Assembly (NCBI GenBank): GCA_016711705.1
Contig: JADJSK010000013.1
Span: 124,001 to 188,000 of the forward strand
Length of the DNA: 64,000 nt
Direction of reading: 5' to 3'
Source: Candidatus Brachybacter algidus
GTDB taxonomy: Bacteria; Bacteroidota; Bacteroidia; Chitinophagales; Saprospiraceae
Shown: positions 26,532-35,900 of the stretch, in pieces
How positions within the stretch are numbered: position 1 is the stretch's first letter
Layout: each line of letters starts with the position of its first letter
Notes under the pieces: generated by a model
Seen by the model: the letters and a program-made list of their open reading frames with translations, nothing else
Database searches by the model: none
What the model was told of the DNA's origin: nothing
Program-made: the position numbers and the translations under genes

Positions 26532-27764
26532 CTAGTGATGCGCTTCTTCCGTCGCTGCACCAAAATAACTTGCTGATAATATCGTAAAGATAAATGCCTG
26601 TATAAGGGCAACTATCACTTCTATTAAGTTCATAAACATGGTAAAAGGTATTGCGACCAAAGCACCTGTGGTTGCTCCGGCGATACTTGTTCCTACCTTA
26701 CCGAATACAAAGATCAAGCCAACCAAACTTAATATGATTACGTGACCCGCTGTAATGTTAGCGAAAAGTCGTATCATCAAAGAAACAGGCTTGATGAATA
26801 CACCCATAAATTCTATTGGTGCTAGGAACAACTTCATCGGCACAGGAACACCCGGCATCCAGAAGATGTGTTTCCAATAGGCACCGTTACCATTGATATT
26901 GGTGATTACAAACGTCAAAACGGCTAGAGCCATTGTAGTGGCGATATTACCTGTTACATTAGCTCCGAAAGGAAAGAAGGGAATCAATCCCATCAGGTTG
27001 ATAGTGGTGATGAAAAAGAATATCGTCAATAGATAAGGCAGGTAAGTCATGTATCTATTGCCCAACATTGGCTTAGCCACTTCATCAATGATAAAGTTGA
27101 CGATGACTTCCATGAAATTCTGAAGACCTTTTGGCGCTTGGCCCGGTCTCTTTTTGTAAGCATTTGCTACAGAAAAGAATATCAAACACAAGATGACGGC
27201 CGCAAGCAGCATAGTGAAGACATTCTTAGAAATTGAAAAATCGTAGTAAGATGTAAACTTCATAAGAGTAGAAGCGCCTTCAACTTCGTATTCTTTGCCA
27301 TCGTGCATCAACTTAGTGATCTCGACTTTATCAACTTTTTCATGTGTCAGGTGGCCTATTTCAACTTCGCCTTCAGGAAAACCAACAGGTAATCTCTTTA
27401 CTGTTCCATGATCAAGTACATATCTGTTGTATGCTTTAGATCCGTGGTGTAACTTTGAAGAAAGGAAAGTCGTGAATCCATCTTCTTTTGAGTAAAGAAT
27501 GCAAGGAAGAGGAATAGCTATATGGCCAAATAGATGGAATTCATTAGAGTTGTTGATGTGGTTGAAGATCATGTCCTGCATTTTGAACTCTTCTTCAGCC
27601 TCATGGGCTTCATGAGAGATGGCAACAACTTCTTCTTTTAAAGTTTCTTTGTGGTCTGCAGTGTTTTCCTGGGCAATTGACTGAGACATCATGCCTAAAA
27701 CAAAGAAAATCATCAGGGTTATTCCTGAAAAGTATTTATTTAAAGATGTATTCAACTTGGTCAT
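26532..27764 (-). CDS. atpB: ATP synthase Fo a subunit (long N-terminal form)
   Basis: The stator membrane subunit that forms the proton half-channels. 410 residues. The N-terminus carries a signal-like hydrophobic segment (about 14-31, ending SIAQ) and about 150 further residues before the first conserved helix, a long form seen in Bacteroidota. The conserved LMIRLFANITAGHVI contains the essential Arg, followed by the LIEVIVALIQAFIFTIL helix with its conserved Glu and Gln. It is the first gene of the operon shown here. Confidence 0.95.
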   Translation of the reverse strand: MTKLNTSLNKYFSGITLMIFFVLGMMSQSIAQENTADHKETLKEEVVAISHEAHEAEEEFKMQDMIFNHINNSNEFHLFGHIAIPLPCILYSKEDGFTTFLSSKLHHGSKAYNRYVLDHGTVKRLPVGFPEGEVEIGHLTHEKVDKVEITKLMHDGKEYEVEGASTLMKFTSYYDFSISKNVFTMLLAAVILCLIFFSVANAYKKRPGQAPKGLQNFMEVIVNFIIDEVAKPMLGNRYMTYLPYLLTIFFFITTINLMGLIPFFPFGANVTGNIATTMALAVLTFVITNINGNGAYWKHIFWMPGVPVPMKLFLAPIEFMGVFIKPVSLMIRLFANITAGHVIILSLVGLIFVFGKVGTSIAGATTGALVAIPFTMFMNLIEVIVALIQAFIFTILSASYFGAATEEAHH

Positions 27765-28847
27765 ATGCTTTCTTTTGCTTTGCCCACAAAGGTTTTATGC
27801 AGGTTTTTCAAAATTCGCCACAAAGGTAAGTTTTGATGTCAATATATCCAAGCATTTTAAACATTGCTTTTTTGGCTTTAACAAAAGTAACTGTTTAGTT
27901 GGATAATTTGAGGTAATTTGTTCAAAGACAATGGTTAATGATAATTCCTTTTGAGGCTGAATTGACCAAATAATTTTGAAGTTGGAAGAGAGAAAAGCGA
28001 AATTTTATATAGAATGAAATGGGTCAAGTAAAGTTTTAAAGAGTAATGAAAAAGAGTTTAGTAAAGGGAAGGTGTTTGGGGTATCACAGAGATTCATGGA
28101 GGTTTTTGATTGTAATTCTATTTTAGAATAGCGCTTAATTTTGAAATTATACTTCGATTTGGCATTATTGAGGAGCACTGAGAAGTTGACCTTTTCAAAT
28201 GTTACAACTATCAGTCTTTTCTTTAAATATTAGGATTTTTGGATTCAAGATTAATTTACTCTGAGGTTTTTACATGGCCTCGTTCTGCGCTTTTGCTTGA
28301 AAGTGGATGGGGTTTTAACACAAAGTTGCACAAAGGTCTTTGGTATTTGTTTTTAAGAAGTCTGACCCCTAGATCTTGTAGTTTTAACTTCAATACTAAA
28401 TTTTTTAAGAGCACTAACTAATTTGACTATCGTCAAATGCTGCACCGATCAGCCAGTATCTAGGAAAGAATCAGTGTAATTTCTTTTGTGAAAATTATTC
28501 AGGTGGTTAAAGGCAAAGAAGAGCTGTAAGTTTGTATCACAGAGATTCTCATAGGCTTTTGATTTTTACTCATAAAAGTTTGCACCTTGATTTTCTAGAT
28601 TTGATTCCAATAGTTGCTTTTTTTAAGGTGCACTGAGAGATTTGAAATTGTCAAATGCTGCACTGACTTGACAGCAGCTATGTAAAGATCAGCTCAATTC
28701 TATTCCTGAAATATCCTTTAATTGTTATATTTATGTGAGGAAGGCACCATATAATTTGCCGTTGACTTTAGTCAACGGATCAAAGATGAGTATGATTGGA
28801 CTTTAGTCCAAGGTAAATTATTTGATTAGAAAGCTTTTTTAATCTCT
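27765..28847. other. Long gene-free region with degenerate repeats
   Basis: About 1.1 kb with no credible gene. Three degenerate copies of one 150-200-base segment can be seen, starting near 28078, 28318 and 28530. Shared pieces are GTATCACAGAGATTC, GGCTTTTGATT(T/G)TTA, GAGCACTGAGA or GTGCACTGAGA, and GTCAAATGCTGCAC. The promoter of the atp operon must lie at the left end (27765-27950). The REP pair at 28759-28811 is listed separately. Confidence 0.5.
28759..28811. repeat. REP-like hairpin pair
   Basis: CCGTTGAC-TTTA-GTCAACGG (28759-28778) and TTGGAC-TTTA-GTCCAA (28796-28811) are perfect hairpins sharing the loop TTTA. They lie about 17 bases apart, with AATTTGCC and GGTAAATT as rough outer inverted arms. 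This is the layout of REP doublets. The sequence differs from the CGAGTT-type REPs at 55877-57402, so a different RAYT would be responsible. Confidence 0.65.
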
Positions 28848-29315
28848 TTAATTTAACTTTCGAAACTTCTCCTCTAACACCTTCGTCCTGAATGCAAATA
28901 TCTCTTCCAACTTTGATCGGATGATCAGTGAATTTGCAATAGCACCTAAAAAACCAAATGGTGGAATGTAGCTCACCGTATCTTCCATCAATACACCGTC
29001 TTCAGTTTGTATCAATCGGTGTTGATGATGCCACATCGTATAAGGCCCTAATCGCTGCTCATCTACGAAATATTCTTTGTCATTAACTTGAGTGATTTCG
29101 GTGACCCAACGCATCTTGATACCAAATAAAGGACGTACAAAATAAGTGATGATCATGCCGGGATACATTTCTCTTTCAGCTTTTCCTGAAGTAACTTCAA
29201 AACCCATGGAAGGAGGAGTGATCAATTTAAGATTACCAGGGTCGGATATGAATGCCCACAATTCGTCGATGGTGGCATTAAATTTTTGGGTTTTTGAAAA
29301 TTGATAAAAAGCCAT
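28848..29315 (-). CDS. SRPBCC-family (START-like) protein
   Basis: 155 residues from the preferred start MAFYQFSKTQKF at 29315; a start at 29330 would add five residues. The pattern FNATIDELWAFISDPGNL, a central beta sheet with WVTEITQV, and a C-terminal long helix ending in EEIFAFRTKVLEEKF fit the cyclase/dehydrase-like SRPBCC fold that binds hydrophobic ligands. The ligand is unknown. It stands alone. Confidence 0.8.
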   Translation of the reverse strand: MAFYQFSKTQKFNATIDELWAFISDPGNLKLITPPSMGFEVTSGKAEREMYPGMIITYFVRPLFGIKMRWVTEITQVNDKEYFVDEQRLGPYTMWHHQHRLIQTEDGVLMEDTVSYIPPFGFLGAIANSLIIRSKLEEIFAFRTKVLEEKFRKLN

Positions 29316-29403
29316 AAATCTTTTATTCACTTAACACTCTTTACGAATTAAGGTTATGTCCCAATGAAATTTATTTTATTTATAATAAAATTCAAGTTGA
29401 ATA

Positions 29404-30207
29404 TTATAGATTGAACCTTTTTAAATGCTCCTTCTTGAAATTCCATTCCGGAGTAATGAAAGCTTCTTTAACATCGTACCACACAGATGAAGGGTTGGCG
29501 GGATTGATGAGGATCTGGATCTCCTGGGCAGGCATATAACTTTGGGCAAGCATCACTTTCTTTTTTCCGGTATTATCAAAAGCCATATTTACTACAATGA
29601 CAGCATGTCCATAAGGTATTTTCTTTTCAATTAAGACATCACCTATTTTAATATCAGAGGAGGAATTGACGGTCTTCAATTCGTTTGAAAGTGAGGTCGT
29701 ATTGGCAAATTCAAATACGTGCTCAAGGTATTTCCAAAAAGTCGCATAGCTGTAGTCACCATTTACAAATGTTTCATAATATCGAGGTTTGCCATCTGAC
29801 AGAAAAGTAAAGTGGATGTCGGCATATTTTTTTTGTGCAAACAAATATTCTGCTCGCAGTCTGATGACAGCATCAGCGCATTGATGTAAATTCTTATTGC
29901 CGATAGGTAAATCAACTACACCTAAGTACACACTGTTATTCGCTTTTTGATTACCATTATAATATGTAACAAGAGCATTTTTTTCTTTTAAAGGTAGGTG
30001 TTGGAGATAGTAACCAAAGGAGTTTTTTTCTAAAGATACCCTCTTATATCCTAAAGGTGGGGAAAAACGGCCTACAATAGTTTCGTGTAGGTCATTCTCC
30101 TTAGCAACATTATTCACATCTTCTTTTTCGAGTGCTAATGGCGATTCGTTGGAAGAACAAGATGCCGCAAATAGTGAAATCAGAAATGAGAAGAGGATCG
30201 GGAGCAT
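29404..30207 (-). CDS. DUF4846 lipoprotein
   Basis: 267 residues with a lipoprotein signal (FLISLFAASCSS, lipobox Cys about residue 17). The body has the DUF4846 features QCADAVIRLRAEYLFAQKKY and a late DVLIEKKIPYGHAVIVVNMA segment with its conserved His. Function is not established. It is expected in the outer-membrane or periplasmic space. Confidence 0.8.
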   Translation of the reverse strand: MLPILFSFLISLFAASCSSNESPLALEKEDVNNVAKENDLHETIVGRFSPPLGYKRVSLEKNSFGYYLQHLPLKEKNALVTYYNGNQKANNSVYLGVVDLPIGNKNLHQCADAVIRLRAEYLFAQKKYADIHFTFLSDGKPRYYETFVNGDYSYATFWKYLEHVFEFANTTSLSNELKTVNSSSDIKIGDVLIEKKIPYGHAVIVVNMAFDNTGKKKVMLAQSYMPAQEIQILINPANPSSVWYDVKEAFITPEWNFKKEHLKRFNL

Positions 30208-30412
30208 AAGGGCTAAGTTATATTGGATATATAACGTAATGGTAAGTTGGAAATTGCTTAAATATTCCTTCTAGGTTTATGTTACATTAAAGGACTCCTC
30301 CTAGGGATCAGGGTCATTCTCTTCTCTAAAACTTTAATATGTAACTCGTTGATAAATATTTTAGATTAAGTTCTAATTATTTCTTAGATCAACAGAAACA
30401 TTGCAATAATTG
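30208..30412. other. Intergenic segment left of the nested inverted-repeat element
   Basis: The promoter region of the DUF4846 gene lies here. Phrases such as CTAAAACTTTAATATGTAACTCG near 30335 also occur in inverted form near 10505-10530, which suggests further dispersed repeats. No ORF was found. Confidence 0.35.
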
Positions 30413-30700
30413 ACACCCCGGCTGCCGCCACCCCAATGTCATTAAGTTAAGGTCATAAGTTCATTCAAAATATCTCGGTGCGCTGCACATTGGAGCAAGC
30501 TTAATACGAACTCTATAAATATTGTGGTGTGCTGCACCTGGAAGAAAAGCAAAGGTGCAGCGCACAGTGATATTTATAGAAATAAAATTGATAGCCTATC
30601 AGGTGCAGCGCACCGAAATATTGTCAGTAATAGATTATTAATTTTAATTGCTTAACTTAATGACATTGGCCGCCACCCCTCAGCCAGAGGGGAAGTTGCG
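30413..30700. repeat. Triple-nested inverted-repeat element with apparent target duplication
   Basis: The perfect 19-base arms CCAATGTCATTAAGTTAAG (30433-30451) and complement (30651-30669) enclose a second perfect 13-base pair CGGTGCGCTGCAC (30476-30488) and complement (30603-30615). A third, imperfect pair lies inside that (30513-30539 with 30553-30579). The direct repeat GCCGCCACCCC occurs on both sides (30424-30434 and 30669-30679), like an 11-base target duplication. It has no coding capacity. The outer sequence is the GACACCCCGGCTGCCGCC cassette also present beside the element at 10131-10441. Confidence 0.75.
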
Positions 30701-30847
30701 ACTTTCTTTCATCTTCTTTTGGAATTGTTGATATTCAACAATTTACACATAACGATTTGATAGAACTGAATGGCCCTACTCAAAAGGTGATATACATTCC
30801 ATCGGAAAGATCCTCTATCAAAAACTATACTTTTTCTCCAAAATCAA

Positions 30848-31906
30848 TCAAAGCCTTTCCATATAATCATGTATAAATTTTGGAACAGGTAATTTTTTTA
30901 AATTACCTAATGTCCTCCAACTTCCGCCTTCTAAGGAAAGTTTGTGATTTAAATTAAATTGAAAGAAGTGAATAAATAAGCGCTGATGAGTAAGAATATG
31001 TGGTTTGTTAAGACTGAATTTTGTGAAACTAACCGGTTTGTTGAGCATATCTTCGATTTTAAGTTTTATTATATCATCACTAATAATTGTTTCATGCTCC
31101 CACAGATAAAATTCATACATTCCAGAATAGACATCCTTTGTATCTCTTTGAAATACTAAAAATTCATCCTGATGCTGAAATACAAAGTAGTTGAAATGCC
31201 TTTCTCTTTTCTTTATTTTTTTTGACTTTACAGGAAGTTCACTCGTCTTACCACTTAAAAAAGCAACACAATCTTGGCTAAATGGACATTCAGCACATTT
31301 AGGATTCGATGGAGTGCAAACTGTAGCACCAAAATCCATGATGGCTTGATTATATCTGCCGGCTTGCTGCCGATCCAGCAATTCATCTGCCAACTGTTTG
31401 AATAATTTCTGACCAACTGATGTATCGAAAGGTGTGTCTATTCCAAATATCCTTGAAATGATGCGGATCACATTGCCATCGACTACCGCATGTGGCATAT
31501 TATAAGCAAAGGACGCTATCGCGGCGGCAGTGTATGGACCAACACTACTTAGAGCAAGTATTTCATTGAAAGAACGCGGCATTTCGCCGTCATAATTTGA
31601 TACCAATTGATGTGCTCCTTTATGTAGATTTCTCGCACGACTGTAGTATCCGAGTCCTTGCCAAAGCTTCAAAACGTCTTCAATCGGTGCATTAGCCAAA
31701 GAAAAAACGTCAGGAAATTTATCTATAAATCTTTTATAATATTCCAAGCCCTGCTCGACTCGAGTCTGTTGTAACATTACTTCAGATATCCATATTTTGT
31801 AAGGATTTTTTTCATCTTTCCATGGCATAGGCCTGGCTGCAGGGTCATACCAATCAAGGAGAATTTTTTTAAAGATGGATTTAAGTAGAGCTTCAGCCAA
31901 AATCAA
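30848..31906 (-). CDS. mutY: A/G-specific adenine glycosylase
   Basis: Removes adenine mispaired with 8-oxoguanine. 352 residues. Catalytic E42 (WISEVMLQQTRV) and D143 (VVDGNVIRI) are in place, the HhH region SVGPYTAAAI lies just before, and the 4Fe-4S cysteines are C197, C204, C207 and C213. The C-terminal third is the NUDIX-like 8-oxoG recognition domain. It appears monocistronic. Confidence 0.96.
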   Translation of the reverse strand: MILAEALLKSIFKKILLDWYDPAARPMPWKDEKNPYKIWISEVMLQQTRVEQGLEYYKRFIDKFPDVFSLANAPIEDVLKLWQGLGYYSRARNLHKGAHQLVSNYDGEMPRSFNEILALSSVGPYTAAAIASFAYNMPHAVVDGNVIRIISRIFGIDTPFDTSVGQKLFKQLADELLDRQQAGRYNQAIMDFGATVCTPSNPKCAECPFSQDCVAFLSGKTSELPVKSKKIKKRERHFNYFVFQHQDEFLVFQRDTKDVYSGMYEFYLWEHETIISDDIIKLKIEDMLNKPVSFTKFSLNKPHILTHQRLFIHFFQFNLNHKLSLEGGSWRTLGNLKKLPVPKFIHDYMERL

Positions 31907-31988
31907 TTAGTTTTCAAATGTATGCGTAAAATACATAGAATTTTTTTACATTTTTATATCGCAAAAAACGGAAATAAACAATAAGCTT

Positions 31989-32279
31989 GACACCCCGTTT
32001 AATGGCACCCCTCTATTATCTAAACCAAATATTTTTTTATATCAAAGTGAAACTTTGGTGACACCCCGACGCAGGTTAACCTATGACGAACCTTCACGAT
32101 CATAGTTTTAACTTTAAATTATTATCCGTCATTCGCTATGAAACGCTGAGCGTAGGTTAACCTACGTTCTGGTGTCCGCAAAATTTATTTTGCATATTCT
32201 CAACTAATAATCGATAAGATCTAATTATTCACACTCAAATAGGTTTTCAAAAAGTATTATTTATAAACATACCCTCGCT
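31989..32279. repeat. Nested-palindrome dispersed element, copy 2
   Basis: It starts with the GACACCCC cassette and ends near TTTATAAACATACCCTCGCT, a degenerate form of the outer arm. The inner pair runs from GGTGACAC (32057) to GGTGTC (32176), with the perfect palindrome CGTAGGTTAACCTACG at 32151-32166 and a decayed partner near 32072-32086. It is more diverged than copies 1 and 3. No ORF. Confidence 0.7.
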
Positions 32280-32285
32280 CCAAAA

Positions 32286-32330
32286 GTCAATAAAATCAAA
32301 CAGGGAACAAAATAAGTACTTTGTTCCCTG
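32286..32330 (-). terminator. Terminator of the ECF sigma factor gene
   Basis: A perfect 11-base stem CAGGGAACAAA / TTTGTTCCCTG (32301-32311 with 32320-32330) and an 8-base loop. Read on the minus strand it is followed by the T-rich TTTGATTTTATTG. It lies 40 bases after the sigma gene stop. Confidence 0.75.
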
Positions 32331-32369
32331 CAAACAAGAAATAAATTCTATTAAAAAATCGGTTGTTAG

Positions 32370-32915
32370 TTAGACCGCCTTACGGTTATCCTTGATACGG
32401 ATATCAAAGATGTTACTATATCGGTCCTTAATTACTTTTTTCAGTTCTTTACGAGCGAAGAATATTCTACTTTTTATGGTGCCCAATGGTAATTCCAATT
32501 CGTCAGCAATCTCTTGATATTTGAATCCTTCGTAGTGCAACATGAAAGGAACTCTCAGAGATCCATCAAGACGCTCTATCATTTCGTTCAATTCTTTTAT
32601 AAACATATTTGTTTCGCCTTGATTGTGCTCAGCGCCACCAGCATTGAGATAATACAGATTATTTGTACTGTCCATGATGGTATTTGCCTTCATCTTCTTG
32701 CGATAGTTGTTTATGAAAATATTTTTCATAATCGTGAACAACCATGCTTTAAGGTTGGTATCGGGAGCGAACTTGTCTTTGTTGACCAACGCTCTGTATG
32801 TTGTCTCCTGAAACAAATCTTTAGCATCTTCAGAATTCTTTGTCAGATTCAATGCAAAAGAATGTAAGTATTGGGATACATTATCTATTTTCTTGTTAAA
32901 CTCTATAATTGACAT
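32370..32915 (-). CDS. ECF-type RNA polymerase sigma factor
   Basis: 181 residues from the ATG at 32915 (MSIIEFNKK); a start at 32978 would add 21 residues without similarity to the family. Region 2 is seen in AKDLFQETTYRALVNKDKF and LKAWLFTIMKNIFINNYRKK, and region 4 in MLHYEGFKYQEIADELELPLGTIKSRI. No anti-sigma gene lies next to it, so its signal cannot be inferred. Confidence 0.92.
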   Translation of the reverse strand: MSIIEFNKKIDNVSQYLHSFALNLTKNSEDAKDLFQETTYRALVNKDKFAPDTNLKAWLFTIMKNIFINNYRKKMKANTIMDSTNNLYYLNAGGAEHNQGETNMFIKELNEMIERLDGSLRVPFMLHYEGFKYQEIADELELPLGTIKSRIFFARKELKKVIKDRYSNIFDIRIKDNRKAV

Positions 32916-33291
32916 ATCTGCTTGTTTTGATGTAAAATTAATCTTTTGTTTAACTCTAACGCTATAAACGTTAAACAAAATCTTTAAATTGATACTATTC
33001 GTGTTAATAAAAATTCTTATAATGACATTAATATAATGATTATCAGTCTTTTAAGTCTTCTTTAAGATTTTGTTAAAGTTTCAAAAATAATTGAAAGTCG
33101 TATTTAGAATGAATGCAAATAGTGCGCCAAGTTTTTTTTACGCCAATTTGACATACTAGAATTTTATCATTATTAGCATCTTCGAATAAAGAAGTAATAT
33201 TGCTGTAAAATGATAAGCTTAGGTTTCAAAGAAAACATAACAGCTCATTCTAAAATTTTATCTTTACGTTCTACCATTAACACATACTTCG
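32916..33291. other. Divergent intergenic region
   Basis: AT-rich, between the sigma factor and the following plus-strand gene. It must hold both promoters. No repeats or ORF were recognised. Confidence 0.4.
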
Positions 33292-34005
33292 ATGTCAAAA
33301 GTGCTCAAAAGTGGACTTTTTTTTATATTATTTATACAAACCTTCTTTTCAGAGGGACAAATCATTCGAAAACTGACTTTAGATAAATCCCAACATCTTA
33401 ACTACGCACAAACTTTGATAAAAGATTTAAAAGATGGATATTTAATTGTTAGACTTCATTATAACCAAGCACAAATATTGTATTTTACCAAAATAATGGA
33501 GGATAAAGCAAGTAGTCCGAAGGAGATCAAAATGGCGCAAGCTGAACTCAAAGTTATCATATCAGCGCGAGATAACTTCAATCAAATCTTAATTGCTTCC
33601 ATAGATAGTGTTTATAAGTTTTCAAAAGTCCGCTTTATTTACGACAAGGATTACTCAGAAACAAATATTGACCAAAACAATGCTTCTTTTCTGAATGTAA
33701 ACATGGAAATGGATCCGATTCTAGGTATCGGAAATGCTAAATACTTAGTCTTTGGCTACATGGATTATACTACATCTTCAGGTCGTTCAACTCAGGATTT
33801 TCGCTTATTGACACCTGATTTTACCGAAGTGCCAAAACAAATTCAAATACCAGGCAGTAAAATGTTGTTTAATTTTACTTTTGACTATGGAAAGCCAACT
33901 GCCGTTAAATCTGCGCTTATAAAAAAGATAGCTAATTATAATCTCAGACTAAATTATTTTTACTCAAAATTTATCTTGGGAATCAATCCAAAATCCCTTA
34001 TCTAA
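33292..34005 (+). CDS. Hypothetical exported protein
   Basis: 237 residues with a signal peptide (about 1-22, ending FSEGQ). The first half is helical and charged (residues 30-100). The second half, from VRFIYDKDYSETNIDQNNASFLN to FGYMDYTTSSGRSTQDF, is mostly beta. I do not recognise the family. It is convergent with the outer-membrane protein gene that follows. Confidence 0.65.
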   Translation: MSKVLKSGLFFILFIQTFFSEGQIIRKLTLDKSQHLNYAQTLIKDLKDGYLIVRLHYNQAQILYFTKIMEDKASSPKEIKMAQAELKVIISARDNFNQILIASIDSVYKFSKVRFIYDKDYSETNIDQNNASFLNVNMEMDPILGIGNAKYLVFGYMDYTTSSGRSTQDFRLLTPDFTEVPKQIQIPGSKMLFNFTFDYGKPTAVKSALIKKIANYNLRLNYFYSKFILGINPKSLI

Positions 34006-34061
34006 AAGTGAACATTAGAATTTAGCTAATTCCTTCTTATTTCTATCAATACGATAGAAGT

Positions 34062-35851
34062 TTAAAATAAACTTTGATACCCAAAATGGATCTTAGCCGC
34101 CGTGAAATCAAATGGAACTGTCTTGTTTTTCCCCAGAGCCACACTTAGACCGAATACACCAACCTTAGTACCAAAGTTAATCCCCGCGCCTATTCCCAGG
34201 TTCCAATAAAAATGTCAAGTTGGGTGTCCGTATTATTTATTAGTGCATTATCAGCAAATAAAAATACAGAACTTAATTCGTCCAGCACCATTTTTAATTC
34301 AGTTGTTCCGACGAGATATCCTACAGAATAAATTGATTGTTCATTGAACCCTCTCAATGTCTTGTTACCACCAATCCTAAACTTTTCGTTGTTATAAACA
34401 AGCTTTGGACCAGAGATCAGCCCGCCATTGGCACGAACCATAAATGCGAGCCTCTTAAACATTGGCAGATAAAATCTGGCATCCAGCTGAGGTTTGAATA
34501 GCGTTGATGTCAAAGTGACAGTGTCATATAGTGTCTTGTAATTAAATGACTGAGGATCTGCACCACGAATGGATAGGATCTTGTCGTTTTTTAAGATGTT
34601 CCGCTTACCCACACCCATCTTAAGGTCGATGGAAAATCCCTTTCTCGGATTGAGACGGAAGTCAAGCTTCTGAATATTGTAATTCAGACCGAAATAATCT
34701 GTTTTGTAATCGAGGTTAGCCGGTAGTTTTTTTGTCAAAATTATAGACTGAGTATCAACTGTGCCGATATCGGACTGATGCCTGTTCCAGAATGCTTCTA
34801 ACTTACTGTCAAAATCAAAATAATATTGAGTACCAACCTCGAATATTTTTTCCAAGAAGGCCGAATCCGCCCGATATAATTTGAATGCACCCTTTAATCC
34901 AATCGGTGTAGAGAGCAAAAACGGATATTCTGCCTCCAATCTGAGCTGTTGATTCATGGCGGATGGTTGAAAGTATTCACCCAGGATCTTTTCTCCCTGG
35001 CCAAATTGATTCACTAGTTCGATCGTAGCATTTCCAGTCAAAAGCAATTTATTGCTAACGCCGGGTATATTACTGGTATTTGGCTGGACGCCAATTAACA
35101 GGTCAAATCGATTGACATTTTTTTTATTCAAAAACAAGGCCAAATAAGCTTTGTTTTCTGCAAAAACCACCATAGGTGCCCGATATTGTTCTGCAAAAGT
35201 TAATTCGCGAACCTTGGAAGAAGCCTTTTTCAAAATACCGGGATTATAGGGTCTTCCTTTTTCCAGACTTATCATTTTTTCAATGTAATAATCTGATATT
35301 TTTAAATTTCCTACTACATGAAGACCACCTAAAGGGTATATTTTACCCGGGAATACTCTGTACCTAATTGATATAGAGTTCGTATCAGTATTCTCTGTAA
35401 TTATATTGATAGAAGCGAATGGATAGCCAAGCAGAAGCATCGACTCTAGTAAGTGTTTCTTTGTGATCTGAATGATAGAATCAGCCTTGGCGGTAGTTAA
35501 TAATGAAAGTTTGAGCGTATCTGCTTTGATCATTCCATAGAGTTCCTCAACTCTAATTTGGTCGATTTTATATTTAATTCCCTGAAAAAAATAGAGATTT
35601 ATCCCTATACTATCCAACTTCATCGAATCCAGTGATGCTGAAAAGTATCCCTTTTGGTGAAGTTTATCTATCAATGCTTCGATAGGCGCATATAACTTGA
35701 ATATATCTTGATCCTTAGTATTAACAAGTTTATCTACAAAAATGGAAATATTGCTAGTATCCACCAATCCGTGAAGCAGAATACGCTGACCCCAGGAGCT
35801 CAAGGAAGGCAGCAGTAAAAAGATCAAAATATGTATTAATCGTATTGGCAA
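34062..35851 (-). pseudogene. BamA/TamA-like outer-membrane protein, single frameshift near the 3' end
   Basis: The main frame (35851-34190, 553 residues) has a signal peptide ending SSWGQ, POTRA-like segments (about 20-220) and an Omp85-type barrel containing FRIGGNKTLRGFNEQSIYSVGYLVGTTE. It ends abruptly after LDIFIGTWE. One frame over, the DNA continues as YWNLGIGAGINFGTKVG and then IHFGYQSLF with a terminal aromatic, a proper beta-barrel end with a stop at 34062-34064. Adding one T to the T5 run at 34208-34212 (A5 on the plus strand) joins the two. Roles in outer-membrane protein or lipid insertion are likely. Confidence 0.8.
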
Positions 35852-35900
35852 GGCAAAGGATTGTTCACAAGGAATAACGAAGATAGAACAAAGAAAATGT

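Noticed and set aside
28239..28421. Small ORF in the atpB upstream region
   Set aside because: It lies across degenerate repeats, has no recognisable features and no plausible context.
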